NCBI GenBank assembly: GCA_019925095.2
Contig: CM034406.1
Coordinates: 11,589,388-11,653,387 of the forward strand
Source: Dendrolimus kikuchii
Taxonomy: Eukaryota > Arthropoda > Insecta > Lepidoptera > Lasiocampidae
DNA: 64,000 nucleotides
Direction: 5' to 3'
Of the stretch, positions 33,501 through 48,500 are shown piece after piece. Below the pieces are notes generated by a model. The model searched no databases. It was not told where the DNA came from and worked only from the letters and a program-made list of their open reading frames with translations. Numbering within the stretch: the stretch's first letter is position 1; each line of letters begins with the position of its first letter. The translations under genes were made by a program, and so were the position numbers.

Positions 33501-36500
33501 CACACACACGCATATTATATATATACTCTTTTGCTTATTGTTAAAGTCAGAACAGTGTAGCCTTGGCGAAATCTGTGATTATAGAAGTATTAGTAAGTCT
33601 TTGACAACAGAAGCTTAATAATGTTCAAACTTATAATGTAAATTATGATTTAATTTTGACCACTAGGCGACCACTAGTTAATTGTTAAAGACACTAAACA
33701 TTGACAGATAACGTAAGTATAGACATTAATGTAGCTAATCATTTACGGTGTTATTTTTACCGCTATTATTATATATAAGACACATTTACCACGGTCACTA
33801 ACACTGACATTGTCCCAGATGTAGCAAGGACATCTGGATTATCTCGGTATGCCGCTCTCATCATTTCGGTTTCGATCACCGCCAGCGCGTGATAATTACA
33901 ACAATAAGTACATTTGGTCAGAAAACATAAACTGTTTTTTGAATGGGAAGAAAGCGCGAGTTAGACAGTGGTACACGCTTCCCATCCAGAATTTAGACCC
34001 AATTTGAAACGTGAGCTAAAGGACCCAATGCGTCAGCCACCAATCTACGACGAAGTATCTGTTAATATGACATTAGAATATTAGAGTACCTAAAATGTAA
34101 AATTAAATGAAACACGATAATGGTCCTGATTGTTTTGAATTTATGGCGATGTTTTTTTAGGTGAACAGAATACTTCAACCTGTTATTAAAATGAGTTCTA
34201 ATTATTCAGTCAATATTTTTGTTGCAGACAGAGAATTTGTAGAGAACATGCTGATTGCTGCAAAAGGTTCAATGGAGAAGACGAAAAGAAGAATCGACAA
34301 TCTTTACAAATATAGAGGAATGTCATCGGACATACTAGCGAACAGAGAAAAGATATTATCAGAGTCCGAAGACTTGTGGAAATTTTTGTAAGTTTTACCT
34401 ACTCTTATTATGAACAGCATATTATTGTTACGAGTGCGGGACTCGAATTAAAATGCTGTTAGAATTATTATAGAGTTTATTAGAACTATACAAACACTTA
34501 TAACACAGGTACAAATATAATCGAACGCAACAAATCCAAACGTAATGCAGAACCCGGAGAATTATCAGATTTCGATCAGAGCTCCATTAGGAACTTCTGA
34601 TCATTGTCTGGTATCTTCGTTGGTGCCCCTTCCTATTCCCAATCGGGCTCGCCCCGCCGGACGACGGAAGGTGTGGCGATACAGGTCAGCAGATTGGGAT
34701 GGACTGCGTGAATTTTATGCATCCTACCCATGGAGGCAGTTGTGTTTCTCGTCGGAAGATCTTGATGCATGCGCAAACTCGATCGCCGATGTGGTGCTGC
34801 AGGGAATGGAATGTTTCATTCCAAACTCAACAGTACCCATTGGTGGTAAGAGTAAACCATGGTTCGACAAGCCTAGCGCTGAAGCTGTAAAGCTGAAGCA
34901 ACAGGCTTGTCGGGCCTGGACCATAGCGCGGGCTCGTCATGATCCAAGTACTACCGACCTGAAAAAGAGATACAACGCTGCCTCCAGGTTCCTCAAAAAG
35001 CAGCTCGCGAGAGCAAAATTCGATCACATCGGCAGAATTGGCGAGCGCCTCTCAAGCTACCCCTCCGGGAGTAGAGCTTTTTGGGCCCTCGCCAAATCTG
35101 TCGAGGGAAACTTTTGTCACGCGTCTCTTCCAGCTCTGCGCACAGCGGACAACCGTCTGGCACACGCTGCCAAGGATAAAGCCAATCTTCTGGGCGAAAT
35201 CTTTGCGGCCAATTCGACTCTTGACGACGGGGGAGAAACTCCACCTACGATCCCTGGGTGTGAGTCCAGCATGCCGGAGATTCGCTTTACTCAGAAAGTA
35301 GTCCGGTGTGCCCTCCGCTCCCTCGACGTCAAAAAGTCATCCGGTCCAGATGGCATACCAGCAATTGTGCTGCAGACGTGTTCAGCCGAGCTGTCTCCAG
35401 TCCTTGCCCGACTTTTTACTCTCTCCTACCGCAGTGGTTGTGTCCCCGCTTCGTGGAAGATCGCCCATGTTCACCCCATCCCCAAAAAAGGTGACCGAAC
35501 GGACCCATCGAATTATAGGCCTATAGCAATAACCTCTTTGCTTTCAAAGGTGATGGAGCGAATTATCAACGTGCAGCTCTTGGGGTACCTTGAAGATTCC
35601 CAGCTCTTAAATGACCGGCAATATGGCTTCCGCCATGGTCGCTCCGCTGGGGATCTTCTGGTGTACCTGACCCACCGTTGGGCTGAAGCCATTGAGAGCA
35701 AAGGGGAAGCTCTGGCTGTCAGCCTAGATATTGCTAAGGCCTTCGATCGGGTCTGGCACAGGGCTCTTCTGTCAAAGCTACCATCTTACGGGATACCCGA
35801 GGGACTTTGCACCTGGCTATCCAGCTTTCTTGATGGCCGCAGCATACAAGTCGTTGTCGACGGTTGCTGCTCTAGCATCAAGCCCATCAATGCTGGTGTG
35901 CCCCAGGGTTGTGTGCTGTCGCCGACGCTGTTCATTTTGCATATCAATGATATGCTGTCCATTGACGGCATTCATTGTTATGCGGATGACAGCACCGGCG
36001 ACGCACATTACTCTGGACGTGCAAACGTCCCTCGATCATTTGTGGAGGAAAGTCGGGTTAGAATTGTGTCTAAGATAGAGAACTCCTTAGAGAGAGTCTC
36101 CGAGTGGGGAAGACAAAACCTTGTCCAATTCAACCCTACAAAGACACAGGTCTGCGTATTCTCTGCCAAGAAAACCCCTTTCGTACATGCGCTTCAGTTC
36201 CAAGGAACACCCCTTACCACCTCTAAGAGTATTGGGATCCTTGGTGTCGACATTGCAAACGATATACAGTTCAGGGGCCACCTTGAAGTCAAGGCAAAAC
36301 TTGCCTCCAAGAAGCTGGGAGTGCTAAACCGGTCCAAGCAGTATTTCACTCCGCGGCAACGCCTTGTGCTTTACAAAGCCCAGGTGAGGCCGCATATGGA
36401 GTACTGCTCACACTTGTGGGCCGGGGCACCCGCCTACCAGCTAAACCCCCTGGACAGTATTCAACGTCGAGCCGCTCGCATTGTTGACGATCCCATACTC

Positions 36501-39500
36501 ACAGACGGTTTAGATACGCTTGGCCTTCGGAGAGACTTCGCGTCTCTCTGCGTATTCTACCGACTATACAACGGAGAGTGTTCCGAGGAACTGTTCAGAA
36601 TGGTGCCTTCGTCTTCTTTTTACCACCGCACCGCACGCCATCGGCTGGGAGTTCATCCCCACTACCTTGAGCCGCTTCGCTCTTGTACGCAACGGTTCTC
36701 TAGAACGTTTCTCTTGCGTACCGTGGGGATTTGGAATGAGCTCCCAGCCGAGGTTTTCCCACAGCGCTACAACATGGGGTTTTTTAAAAAGGGTGTCATA
36801 AAATTTCTTCGAGGCCGGCAGCGCGTTGGTGACACCTCTGAGTAGCCGCAAACGAGTACAATAGGGCAATAGGCTGTTCTCCACAATAACTAGAAACGTA
36901 TGCCAATAAATAAGTGAACAAAAGAAGACGATCACAAAAGGATTACAATTAGTTCAAATGCCGACAGGTAATAAAATGTGCTTTTACAGATCTGTACGTG
37001 GAATTTGTCTTTGTCGAAACCTAAGTTGTAACATTATTATTGTTTCTCTTTTGGATAGAATCAGAAATGAAGATATCCGTAATAGAACCAAGGTAACCGA
37101 CATAGCTCTAAAACTAGCAATTTAAAGTGGCAGTGGGTCGGTTACATCTGTCGCATTACCGACGGCCATTGGAGCGAACGTGTCCTGGAGTACCACATTG
37201 CGTCTCGTTAAACATAGCGTAGGATGCCCTCCAGCCTGGTGGACTGATCTGCGTAAGATGGTCAGATGGGCTGCATAAGGAAAGCGGGAGACCGGGATAT
37301 GTGGCACAGATTTGGGGAGGTCTAAGTCCAGTGGTGGACATAGATTGGCTGAAGAAAAATATTATTATGTATTTGCACTTTAGAAACCAGATTTATGGGA
37401 TACTTAGTTTTCTCTAGTTATTGTATATAATACCGTCCGGTTTATTGATTGCCAACTGGCATAAATTGCCCAAGTTGGCAACCGGTGTGTTGTATTGACG
37501 CTTACTAAAGGAGATTGGCGAAAATTAATCTAATAATAAACTGAAGTGTACAGAATTAAAATATTTGCTGAAAAATAAATCATACATTTTTTTATTTATC
37601 GTTTCTTTGAATCTAAATTTTACGGTGTGAAAATGCAAATTTAAAATAGCAGCTTAGCACATTAAATGGACTGAATGTTGAATTTGGACAGTTTTGCCAC
37701 AGGCAAATGATTAAGTACTTTGAGCAACTAATCAAAGGATATATGAAATAATTACTAATCTGCATCTTATTTAAATCGTTAAAAATAACTTCATGCATTA
37801 ACATAGCTACATCAGTCTATGCACATACATTATGTGTGAATATTTAACGTCATTAACAATGTCACACCTCAAACAACGCCTTAAATCCATTCATAATAGT
37901 AAAAATAACGAATGAATATTGTAACCTGACAATTAATAATTGCTTAATACTGTGAAATTAGTATTTTTGATCACTGTGTAGGGTAGTCTAGAAAAGATCG
38001 CCTGTAGCGAGAAGACCATCGATTATCCATTATTTATTTGAAATAAAGTTATTCATTCATTCATTTACTCATTCATTCAATATGTCTTTTTCTTCCATAT
38101 TCCATTATTCTGGCACACGTCCTCTGTCACACCACAAATCATCATGTCGTTCTATATACAATCTATCCATCTCTTTTTAGATTTACGTTTACAATAGGGA
38201 TGCGAACACAATACGTTACAATATGTATTTATATATTTTGTAGATATGTGTTTGTATGGTATGTATTATGTATATATCTATTTAGTATATAACATTTCTG
38301 CATATACCTATATATATCATTTATGTTTAGCGATAAGAGCGCCCTTTGTACATAACTAGATATAATTTTAGTCTTTACGTTCATTTTTGTATTGATATAA
38401 ATATATGATAATAAAGTGTTTGTTATCTATCTATCTATCTATGTTTACATACAAAAGAACAGGCGTTAAAATAACATCTTAACATTTAACTTTTAAAATA
38501 TTTTATTTTATTAATTTTAATTACTTTTCTAGCAATAATTATTACTAATGCGCTATTTAACTCGTTTTACTTATACCTACTTATGACGTAATAAGTAATA
38601 TGTACGCTCGTGTAAAATCCATAAGTATATAAAGGTGGAGCTTCATCTCGGTTAGTGTTAAAGATTTAGGCCGTTTCACGTAGATATGGCAAAGGTTTCA
38701 AGGTGTTACTTGAGATGCATTGTTAATAACAATAAATATTGGACAGATTACGTATCTGTATACACTAATAGAGCTATGTGTTAACGGCATAATTTTAACG
38801 CTTTATAAATACGCAATCGGCCACAGCCTTACGGGCTTATTTATACTGAGTTAAAATAACTTTGAAGGATTGTTTATGTTTCTTAAAGTAGCCTTTAAAC
38901 TTAATCTAACTCAATATGAATAAGACCGTAAATCCTAATCCTCAGTATAAAAGTATTTTAGTTGATTTGACAGTCCACCTCCCTATTGTAAACATCGATA
39001 TTCCAATTTAATCATATACGATCATAAGTAATTGTAAGCGCTCACAGTGAAGAAAAATATCGCGAGGAAATCATCACAATAGGTTCCCTGTGAATCCCGC
39101 TAATCCACGATGGCCAATCATGGTAGTTATAACATACGTATCCCGGAAATGGTGTATGTCTAGTCCACTGGGAAGTTGTTATATACAGGCATTATTTTAA
39201 AATTCATATAGAAAATTTTATTGTTATACTTTACATACCATGCTTAAATATATTAATATGAATAAAATCGAAACTAAACTAACTTTAAAAAAGTAAAATT
39301 AAATACTAAAAATAAACTAATTTATACATAATATTATCATAATTGTATCTAGTTTTTAAGTTTAAATTTTGGTGAACAATAAAGTGTTTTCATTCATTCA
39401 TTCATAATAAAATATTTTTTCATTTTGCTGAATTTGTTTCAACTTAGGAAATATAATAATTTCATTCATGGTTTCATTTTAATTTATAATCAGAAAAAAG

Positions 39501-42500
39501 TATACCTATTGATTTTTTTTTTAAACCAAAAGGTAAGTGTGACATATGCTGACAACTAAGTTACATAAGCATCAAATAGATGCCACCATGACACGGCTTA
39601 CAGCGTTGCAGTGAACTACTTCCTTATGTACATCCTCATTTCTTGTAATTGCGTGAATTCAACAGTCAGGCAGACGGCCCACCTGATGGAAAGCGGTTAC
39701 CATCGCCCATGGACATTTGTAACACCAACGTGCTACCACTTCGTAAAGGCAAACTGGAACGTGGCATTATGGCAGCATGCTCTAGACAGACTAGGGGTGG
39801 TAGCCATCCAGACGGCCAAATACCCTACCACCTAGCTGTAGGTTATTTTGTTGCCTCTTACAAAATACCACCCGGCCGCAGGAAATCCTTATTCTTTGTC
39901 CGTTCCTACAAGGAAGTCATGGTATTAGGTTTCAAATGTATGTTATTGTTATTTTCTTTTGCAGTGTGCAGATGTCAATACCAAGATTATACAAAGGCAA
40001 CAGGATAGGTATATTAAAACTCATCGATTCCGACCCCAGCCAGTTTTCAATGGAAATTTTGTTCCGCAACACATTTATGGTAAGCTCTCCCATTTCTTAT
40101 ACTAGTTACGGTTGATTGTGTCCTGGTGTAGGATACTACTATATTTTGTTCTAAATACCAATCTTGGTAATCTAGAATGAATATTTATATAGGCAGCCAG
40201 TGTCCACTACCGACTTCCCCCTCCTGTTATTCCATTCCCTCTATCCCATACCATTCGGCAAACCCCCAGCAATGTATTTTCTTCGTCCCTAGCGACTCTA
40301 ACGTCTATGGACGACGATAACCACTTTTGCATTATGTGAGCCGTCTGCCTGTTTGCCATCCAGTAAAGAAAGCCTCCAATTCCTGAAAGAGATATGAAAA
40401 AAATAAAATGTACAGTTTTGGTTAGAAATAAAGGAATAGTGGTTTCAGTAAACTATAATTTCGGCCAAAGTAATAATAATGATAATCAGTATTAATATTT
40501 AATTACAATAATTAATTAATTTAAAAAACAGACTATTCATTCTTCTTCTATGGGTCTTAATAAAATATGTATAGAGTAAGAAAGAGGTAGGCACTTAAAA
40601 TCAGTGTTGTGTCGGAATAACGTTCGGCACAGCAATATTACTGAGTGCCAACCGCATTTGTCCAATTGCGGCATGCAACTATAAAATTGTTTTGCTCATT
40701 AAAAATATGTATTTTGTGTGTGTTGCCTTTGACAAATAAACGTTTTTCTTTCCTCTTTCTTTCTTTCTTTGATACGAAATAGATATGTAGAAATAATAAT
40801 AAAAGCTTTCACTTCCTTACAACTTGTACAGTATGACAATTTATTTCTTAAGCTATAGGTGAAAGGGCCCCCTTAGTATAAGCCTCCTCCAAAGATGTCC
40901 ATTGTAGTCTGTCTGGTGCGACTTTAGTCCATAGTTTCCCCAACGCTTGAACTAGGTCATCACTCCATCTCTTAATTGGCCTTCCTCTTTTTCTTTTGCT
41001 ATCTATTGGGGACCAATTTGTAACTTCCTTTGTCCATCTTTTGTTTTTTGTCCTGTCCATTTCCATTTTAGTTTCAAACAAAGTAGCGTGTAATAAATAG
41101 TCGGATAGTATCTTCAGTCAGTGTAATTGCACTGCTGGTAGCAGCTCTCTCCATGTTTCCCAATGGAACTCCTACCGGGGATCATAACTAGGGCATCAGT
41201 CCATTAGGTTGGAGTACGTCTTACGTTTTCTTTACCGAATCCGGGTCTCCATTTCAGGAAATGTAATAAATAATAATAACAGAGTTTTATTTCTGTACAC
41301 TTGAGTAAATAACATTTTGAATGACATTTTAAAGTGTTACTTTGTTAGTAAGTAGATTTTTTATTCTATGTTAATTTGTTAATTATCGCTTAAACGTTGC
41401 GATCGGATGTAAGGACCGCCTTTTCTTGTCTTATCCATGGGGTACCAGTTTGTGTTATCTTTTGTCAATCTAGCGTTTTGTGTCCTTTCTGTATGACCTG
41501 CCCATTTCCATTTTTGTTTCAGCATGTGTTTTTGATGACGTTTCTAGCTTTGGCTTTATTTATAATTATAGAATTTTTAACTCTGTCCCTTAATCTCGAC
41601 ACTAAAAAACTTATTTCAATGCTTCTTTGACATATTCTTATCTTATTTATAGTTTGGTTTGTAATTAGGAAATGTACATACTTTTAAATAGGTATATTCT
41701 AACAAGAAGGGATGTAAAAGATCGCGTAGCCAGTCTTCTGGGAACCTTAACCATTGACTTTGATGAACAAGGCTCAATATTCAACATATAGGCACAAAGA
41801 ATTATAGGTAGAATACAATATAAGTTAATTTTTCTTCGTTATACTAGTTTGTGATTTAATAATATTTGTTAAACCATGCTCTTTATAGAATAAAGTATAA
41901 AGCATAATAATTATAAGTCTTATTTATGCACTAAATGTAACTGACTGCCTTCTCAATGATTATTTTAATTTAGGTTTTTGTTGTTTTTGTTTTAATCACG
42001 TGTCTTTAGTTTTTCCCTAAATTTAATTTTGCGTTATAAACGACTGTTTCTCATGATAATAATGGAATGACAAATCTCTGAAAAACTATTAACTAATATT
42101 ATGCAAAAGATTTTAAGTTTTTTTTTTTATTTTAACCCTTTTTGGGTTAGTTCTTTTAATGAATAAAAAACCCATTTGAAACATATTTTTAAAAGTCATA
42201 AAAGGCGAGTCTTCGTAACATTAGTTTCGATTTCATCTTTAATTATAAAATTGTAACATTTCCGTGTTTGTCTGTATTTTAAGAATTGACAACTTTGATC
42301 TTCTGCTGCTTCTTTCACATTGGTAAGAAGTGAAAAATCTAAAATCGTTGAGACTGTAGAGCTTTAAGATTTTTGTTTTAAATTATGAAGTTTGTTAACA
42401 GGCAGACGGCAGAGACGAAGCCCGTTGCCAGCCTTTGAGATAGCATAGAGGGGATAGAATATGAGAGATGGCTTAAAAGGGATGGGATAGGAGGAACTTT

Positions 42501-45500
42501 GAACGTGAATTGTTTTGAAAAATCCATTAGTTAGTCGTGGTAGAGTAATGGCTAGCGCACTCGTCCCAATCTCTAAGGGCGCGGGTTTGATCCTGGCTGG
42601 AACGCATGTACCGCTTGTCATACATTCGTCATGTAAATATTTTTTTATGTATGTTCAGCCGTATTTATTTTGTTACTGAAGGAATTTTGACAATTATTTT
42701 TGAGTTAGATTCACTAAAATTTCAAAATGGTCCTATAATTTTTTATTGTATTGGACTTGGGTCCTAATGACATAGCAAAAGATTCATAAAAATTTCGTTA
42801 TTATTGGACAACATATACGTAACTTAAAAGTAACAACAAAAATTGTTCAAGCAAAAAGAAACCGCCCTCAATAGTAACTAAAAGGCAAAAAATAAATATT
42901 TACTACAACATCTGAAAACAACGCCAAGTTAAACAAAAAACAACAACAAAGCAAAATATAGTTATATTTTCATGTTTTACTACGCACCGACTTCAAGATG
43001 CAAACGAAGTCGGTTAATAATATTTATTTTAGGTTTTTTTCAGTTTTTCAGTTTCTTTTTTGTTAGAATTTTTTTATATCATCAGACTATAGTGTTTATA
43101 ATAATAATCTTTTTATATAACTATAGTTTTGAGACAATCATTAAGGAACAAACAGGTCGTTCATCATCTGAAACAATTCTGAGAAAATTAAATCAGTTCC
43201 CACGCTGAAAAATTATTTTAGTTTTGATTGACTTTAGACACAAAACATTAACTTCATGTAATAGTCTAGCTTACAATTTACTGCCTTCATGTATAGTTAT
43301 TATTATCGGTTATTATCGTTTTAGTCATCTTTTTTCATCAACAAACTAGTGTAAAATCCTTAGGTAATTGATTTGGCTTCTTCACAAACATCTGGAAAGT
43401 TTTCGCGTCCGAACGGAACCTCCCGAACAAATCAATTGACAATCTGACGGAATATGAAACGCTATTAAAAATCCTGTTGGAAACACCTCCGTCTCACGGT
43501 CCGTCAGGTTTCAAATTAATTCGATCGGTAGTTTCCCTTTCGGACAGGAAAACTATCCTCAAGTGTGTGAATAACCCTACAGGCCTCCGAAACGAAAAAA
43601 ACTCTCTCCTTTCTGTACAGCGCTTTCTTTCAGTCATAGGCTTGAAGCTCGCGCAGATCAGCCTCCACTAAGTCACTCCAGCGATATCTGGAGTGACCAA
43701 GTGGTCATTGTCCCGTCGTTTGATCCAGATAGGCTCCTTTCACTGCGCGACCCTCCTCCATTCTATATAGGTGGCGAAGTCAGCGCAATTGTCGTGCCTC
43801 TTACTCTCGCATATAACATAGCGCTCATCCACCAGCTCTTCTATTTCGGCTTTTTTATGGATCCGCTAGTTATCATCGCTTTCCCGGATCGGACCCAGGA
43901 TCTTCGTTAGGACTTTTCTTTCAGACACTAATAACTTATTCTCCTTCTTAAGTGTTTAAGAAGGAGAACAAGCTGGCAACACTTAAGGTTTTTTCAAAAT
44001 ATATTGGGTAAATTAAAAAGAAAAATATAAAAAAAGCCAAAATTTTAAATTCTTTACCGAATATCTGTCGTCTCTGCTACTATATGGACGTTAACAATGA
44101 ATGATTAACTTAATTAAATGTACTTTTGTAACACAATTTTTAATTTTTTTTTAAATAAATCATGAAACCTTATTCCAATATTTAAATTATAAAACTAAGT
44201 AATGAAACTAAAAGTTAAAAATAAATAAACTAAACTATACAATAAATAAAGCTATACTTACAAAATAACATAAATCTATAAATAAAAAATTGACTCCAAA
44301 TCGGTGTCGCCGGGTAGCGTGCCCAAAATGCTGGCCGCATTTTTGCGTTGGATGGCAACGCTAATTCGTTAAGGTGCAAGCCAGCCTTTTGGTCACGTGA
44401 GACCTCACTTAAACGCGTATACTTCTATATTCATACATACATACATACATACATAACTTCACGCCAGTTCCCTTGCGGGGTAGGCACGAACAACAGAGCG
44501 CCATTTAGGCTTATTCTTACACACCTCACTTGCTTCTTTGACATTCGTAGCTCTTGTCATGCACGCTCGTCTGTTCTTAAGGCTCCTGACATCACCTTCT
44601 GCTAGTACACGATCGATTTGATCATGGAAGGTGTGTCGTGGCCTTCCACAACTTCTGCATCCATCCACTTTTGCATTGTATATCTATATTCAACTTTAAC
44701 TATTCCAAATTTTAGATTCTCGTGCGAGCAAAAAGGGGTACAAATGTTATACTCACGTACTAATAACAATAACAATAATAACATTGTGTTATGATAATGA
44801 TGTTTTTTCGACAGCTCTGTGATTTGAGGCTAAGGTATGATTATTTCCTTTCCGAAATATGGATCGTGGATTTCAAATATTCGTCATTGGCACACTTGTT
44901 GAGGATTAACCCGCTTACAATGCAAAGAGCAGCACTTATGTTTCAAGTAAGTAGTGGTTTTCAATTTTTTTTTATCATTGCACGAGTTTAGCACACTTGC
45001 AGATGACCCACCTGATAGAAAGCGGTTACCATCGCCTATGGACATTTGTAACACACCAAAGGTGCTACAGTTCTCTAAATGGAGACTGAAACTTGGCCAC
45101 TAATGCCGGAATATAACTCAAGGTTGTTATGGCGGCATGCTCTAGACTCTAGATCAAGGTTGGTAGCCATCCAGACGGGCCAATGCCCTACCACCTGGCT
45201 GTGGGTTGTTTTGTCACCTTTTACGACAGGCAGCCCGGCCGCAGGAATTTGTATTCTTTGTCCGTTCCTGCACGAATAAACATTGCATTGCAGCATTCAT
45301 GGTCATACAAGTATTTTTCGAAAAAAAAAATGCAATACAAAAACAGTCCAACATATAGTACGATTATATTTAGGTTTTAAACAAAAATTCTGTGTTCCTA
45401 AAAGTGTAAAAAAATATTTGTTCTTTTTGTTTCCAGGAAGGTTTAGGAATAAGAGTGCATTCAATACACATCGTCAATGCCACAGGTGCATTTCAACATA

Positions 45501-48500
45501 TTATAAGCTTCTTCAAACAATTCTTAACGCCAAAGATTTTTGAACGCCTAACAGTGCATAGTAGTATTGAAGAATTACACAAACATATCCCAAAGAAGTA
45601 TTTACCAAAAGACTACGGTGGTGATGAGCCTTCTATGGCGGAATTCAAAGGTAATTGTTACACTACATAACACCGTCATCATTTTTTTTTTATTGCATTA
45701 ATTCAGCCGACAAGCAGGTGGCCCACCTGATGGAAAGCCGTTATCATCGTCTATGGACAATTATAACACCAAAGGTGCAACCAATTTGCTGCCGCTCTCT
45801 AAAAGGTGACTGGAACCTGGTCAGTAATGCCGGAACACAACTCAGGGTTATTATGGCGACATACTCAAGTTCAGGGGTGCCGTCCAGGCGAGAAAATAAC
45901 CTATAATATATAATAATAACAACCTTTAAACGTCACACTGCTGGGTTCGAGCCTCTCATTATTATATTTTTTTTTATTTCCTGAAGCAAGGCAAACGGGC
46001 AGACGGCACACCTGATGGAAAGTGGTTACCGTCGCCTACAAACAAAACAAATAGTTATCGAATCAATTTGGTTAAGGCCATGGAATGGTATGGTGGAAAT
46101 AACAACAAACCGAACGAAAAACTATACTGCCACTTTTGTCATACGTACCGCTGAAGAGTGAAGGAACTCTTTACCGTCGCCTGTTTTTCCTGAAACATAC
46201 AATCTAGGTGTCGTTAAGTCTCGCGTGAAAATGTATCTTCTAGGTAGCGCGCTCCACCTTAGACTGCATTTCCACCTGACATCAGGCGCAACGTCGGTCG
46301 AACGCGAACTTATTCAATATAAACAGGCACATAACTGATAACACACGATGTTAGTCAAAGACATTGAACGATTGAATGTTTCTATATACTCGTATTAACT
46401 TATCACTTTGGTTGATCCATCCTAATTGAAAATAGAGATGAATCGTCTTATATTGATCAGCATCTATAGCATCATCATTTATCCGTGCAGGAACGGAGTA
46501 AGAATACAATTTCCTGCGGCCGGGCGGCGTGTCGTAAGAAGTGACTTAACAACCCACAACCAGGTGGTAGGGCATTTGTCCGACTGGATGGCTACCACCC
46601 CTGGTCTAAAGTATGTCGCCATAACAACCTTGAGTTGGGTTCCGGCATTAGTAACTAGGTTCCAATCTCCCTTAAGAGAGCAGCAGCGCATTTGTGTCTG
46701 CGGATCTGCAATAAAAATAAAAAATAGTAAAAGCTGTTATTTTGACATTACAAATAGATACTTCAATTTTATTTATCTGTATATAAGTGTTAGGATGTAT
46801 TATGTCGTGGCAGCGTAATGGCTAGCGCACGCGTCCCAAACTCAAAGAGCGCGGGTTTGATCCTGGCCGGAACGTATGCACTACTTAATCAGTTTTCTGA
46901 CCTAATGTGCATATTGTTACAATTTCCACGTGCTAACAAGGGTGAAGGAAAACATCGTGATGCAACCTGTACATCGAAATAACCGATGTGTCAAACCTGC
47001 GAAGCCGCCTTAAACAAGCGTGGCGGGTTTACTGTCCGTTCCCCCCTATAATGGAAGGCCTGAGCCCAGCAGTGGGACATTTATGGGTTAATTATATATT
47101 AAGTGTTAAGCTATGCACCCACTGTATGTTAAAAATATTTTAAAATTTCTACATAATTATATATACATTCAGTTTTGCAAACCAAATAAAAACAAGATAC
47201 GAATGTAGCTTGAGTTTAATTTATAAACACACTAGCGGCCCGGCGCAGTTTCACCTGCGCTCTGTCTCGCTCCCGTGGTATATCGCGTCATTTTATATAG
47301 CCTATGACACTCCCTGTTAACGTAGCTTTTGAACAGTAAAAGAATTTTTAAAATCGGTTAAGTAGATCCAGAGATTACCTCCTACAACATCAGAAACTCA
47401 CAAACTTTACCTCTTTATAATATTAGTATAGATAATAATAATCTTAGCAACAACTAAACAATGAAAAACAAAACGAAATATATGTTTGTAAAAATATATA
47501 GAATATAATAGCTTGCTAATGTTTTTATGTACATAGTTAATATTTAACTCATAATTATGACACATTTACTAATATTAATAAATTCAACAACGCCGTAATT
47601 TAAAGTTTTATTCACGTTTTAATATTTTTGTAAAAAATAAATTAGTAAGTACGTGACTATGAAACTTGCTATAAAAAGTTCGTAGAGGTAATAAATTTAG
47701 GATTATGAATGCTTCCGAACGCATGAGTGGTTATGTTGTATAGTTGTTTCCGGATGATGTGTGAGTGAGGAGGATAGATGATGAATGAAAGAACAGATAC
47801 CAATATACAATTCACGGAATAAAAGATAGGAGACGATCGAATGAAAGCGTTAAGGCGGATTTATATTTGTCTGACGTGTCGTGTTGTCGCATCAGAAGCG
47901 ACCGCGATCTGCGTCAGAGTGCCGAAGGTGGAAAGATGAGGGAGGTGGAGGAGCGGGGGCGTCAAAAAACTAAGACAGCGCCTTTGGTTGCGTTGTGACG
48001 CGTCAGAGTACCTGTATTTTTCCTAAAAAAATATTAAAATTGAATTTAAAATAACATAAAGTCTAATGATTCATGGAAAATTATTGCGACTCTGCGAGAG
48101 CTACGAAAGTACTGTGTATTCAAAACTATCGTCAGAAGGCATCAGAACGAGACATAAATGTAGATGTGAACGCTATGTGAGCCCATCATAACACGTCACG
48201 TCAGACAAATATAAATCCGCCTTTAGAGCTTGAGTTGTAAAGGCTGCTGGATGATAATAATAAGATGTTTTTAAGAAGATGTAAAGAAGAGTAAAGATTT
48301 GTTTATCGAACTGAACAGTAGGTACTACTTATTTCACCTCCACATAAATGTCCACTGCTTTCGTTCCTTAGTTAGGGAACTGTAGAAACATTTAATCAAA
48401 AGTGCTCTATATCTCAAAAATTACTTACCATAAGTTATTCGAGCCTGTGGCCAGCATTTTGGAGTTAATTTTTGTAGGTTTAGTGTTACTAAAATTATAA

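Noticed and set aside
34161..34227. Start of gene 2 at the ATG at 34161
   Set aside because: The acceptor at 34218-34227 and the phase match to gene 1 exon 2 show exon 2 begins at 34228; the upstream bases are intronic.
34545..36935. Many other frames on both strands across the LINE
   Set aside because: Shadows of the 766-codon RT frame.
45460..45543. Alternative ORFs 45283-45543 across exon 5
   Set aside because: Out of frame with the CRAL-TRIO reading; shadow.
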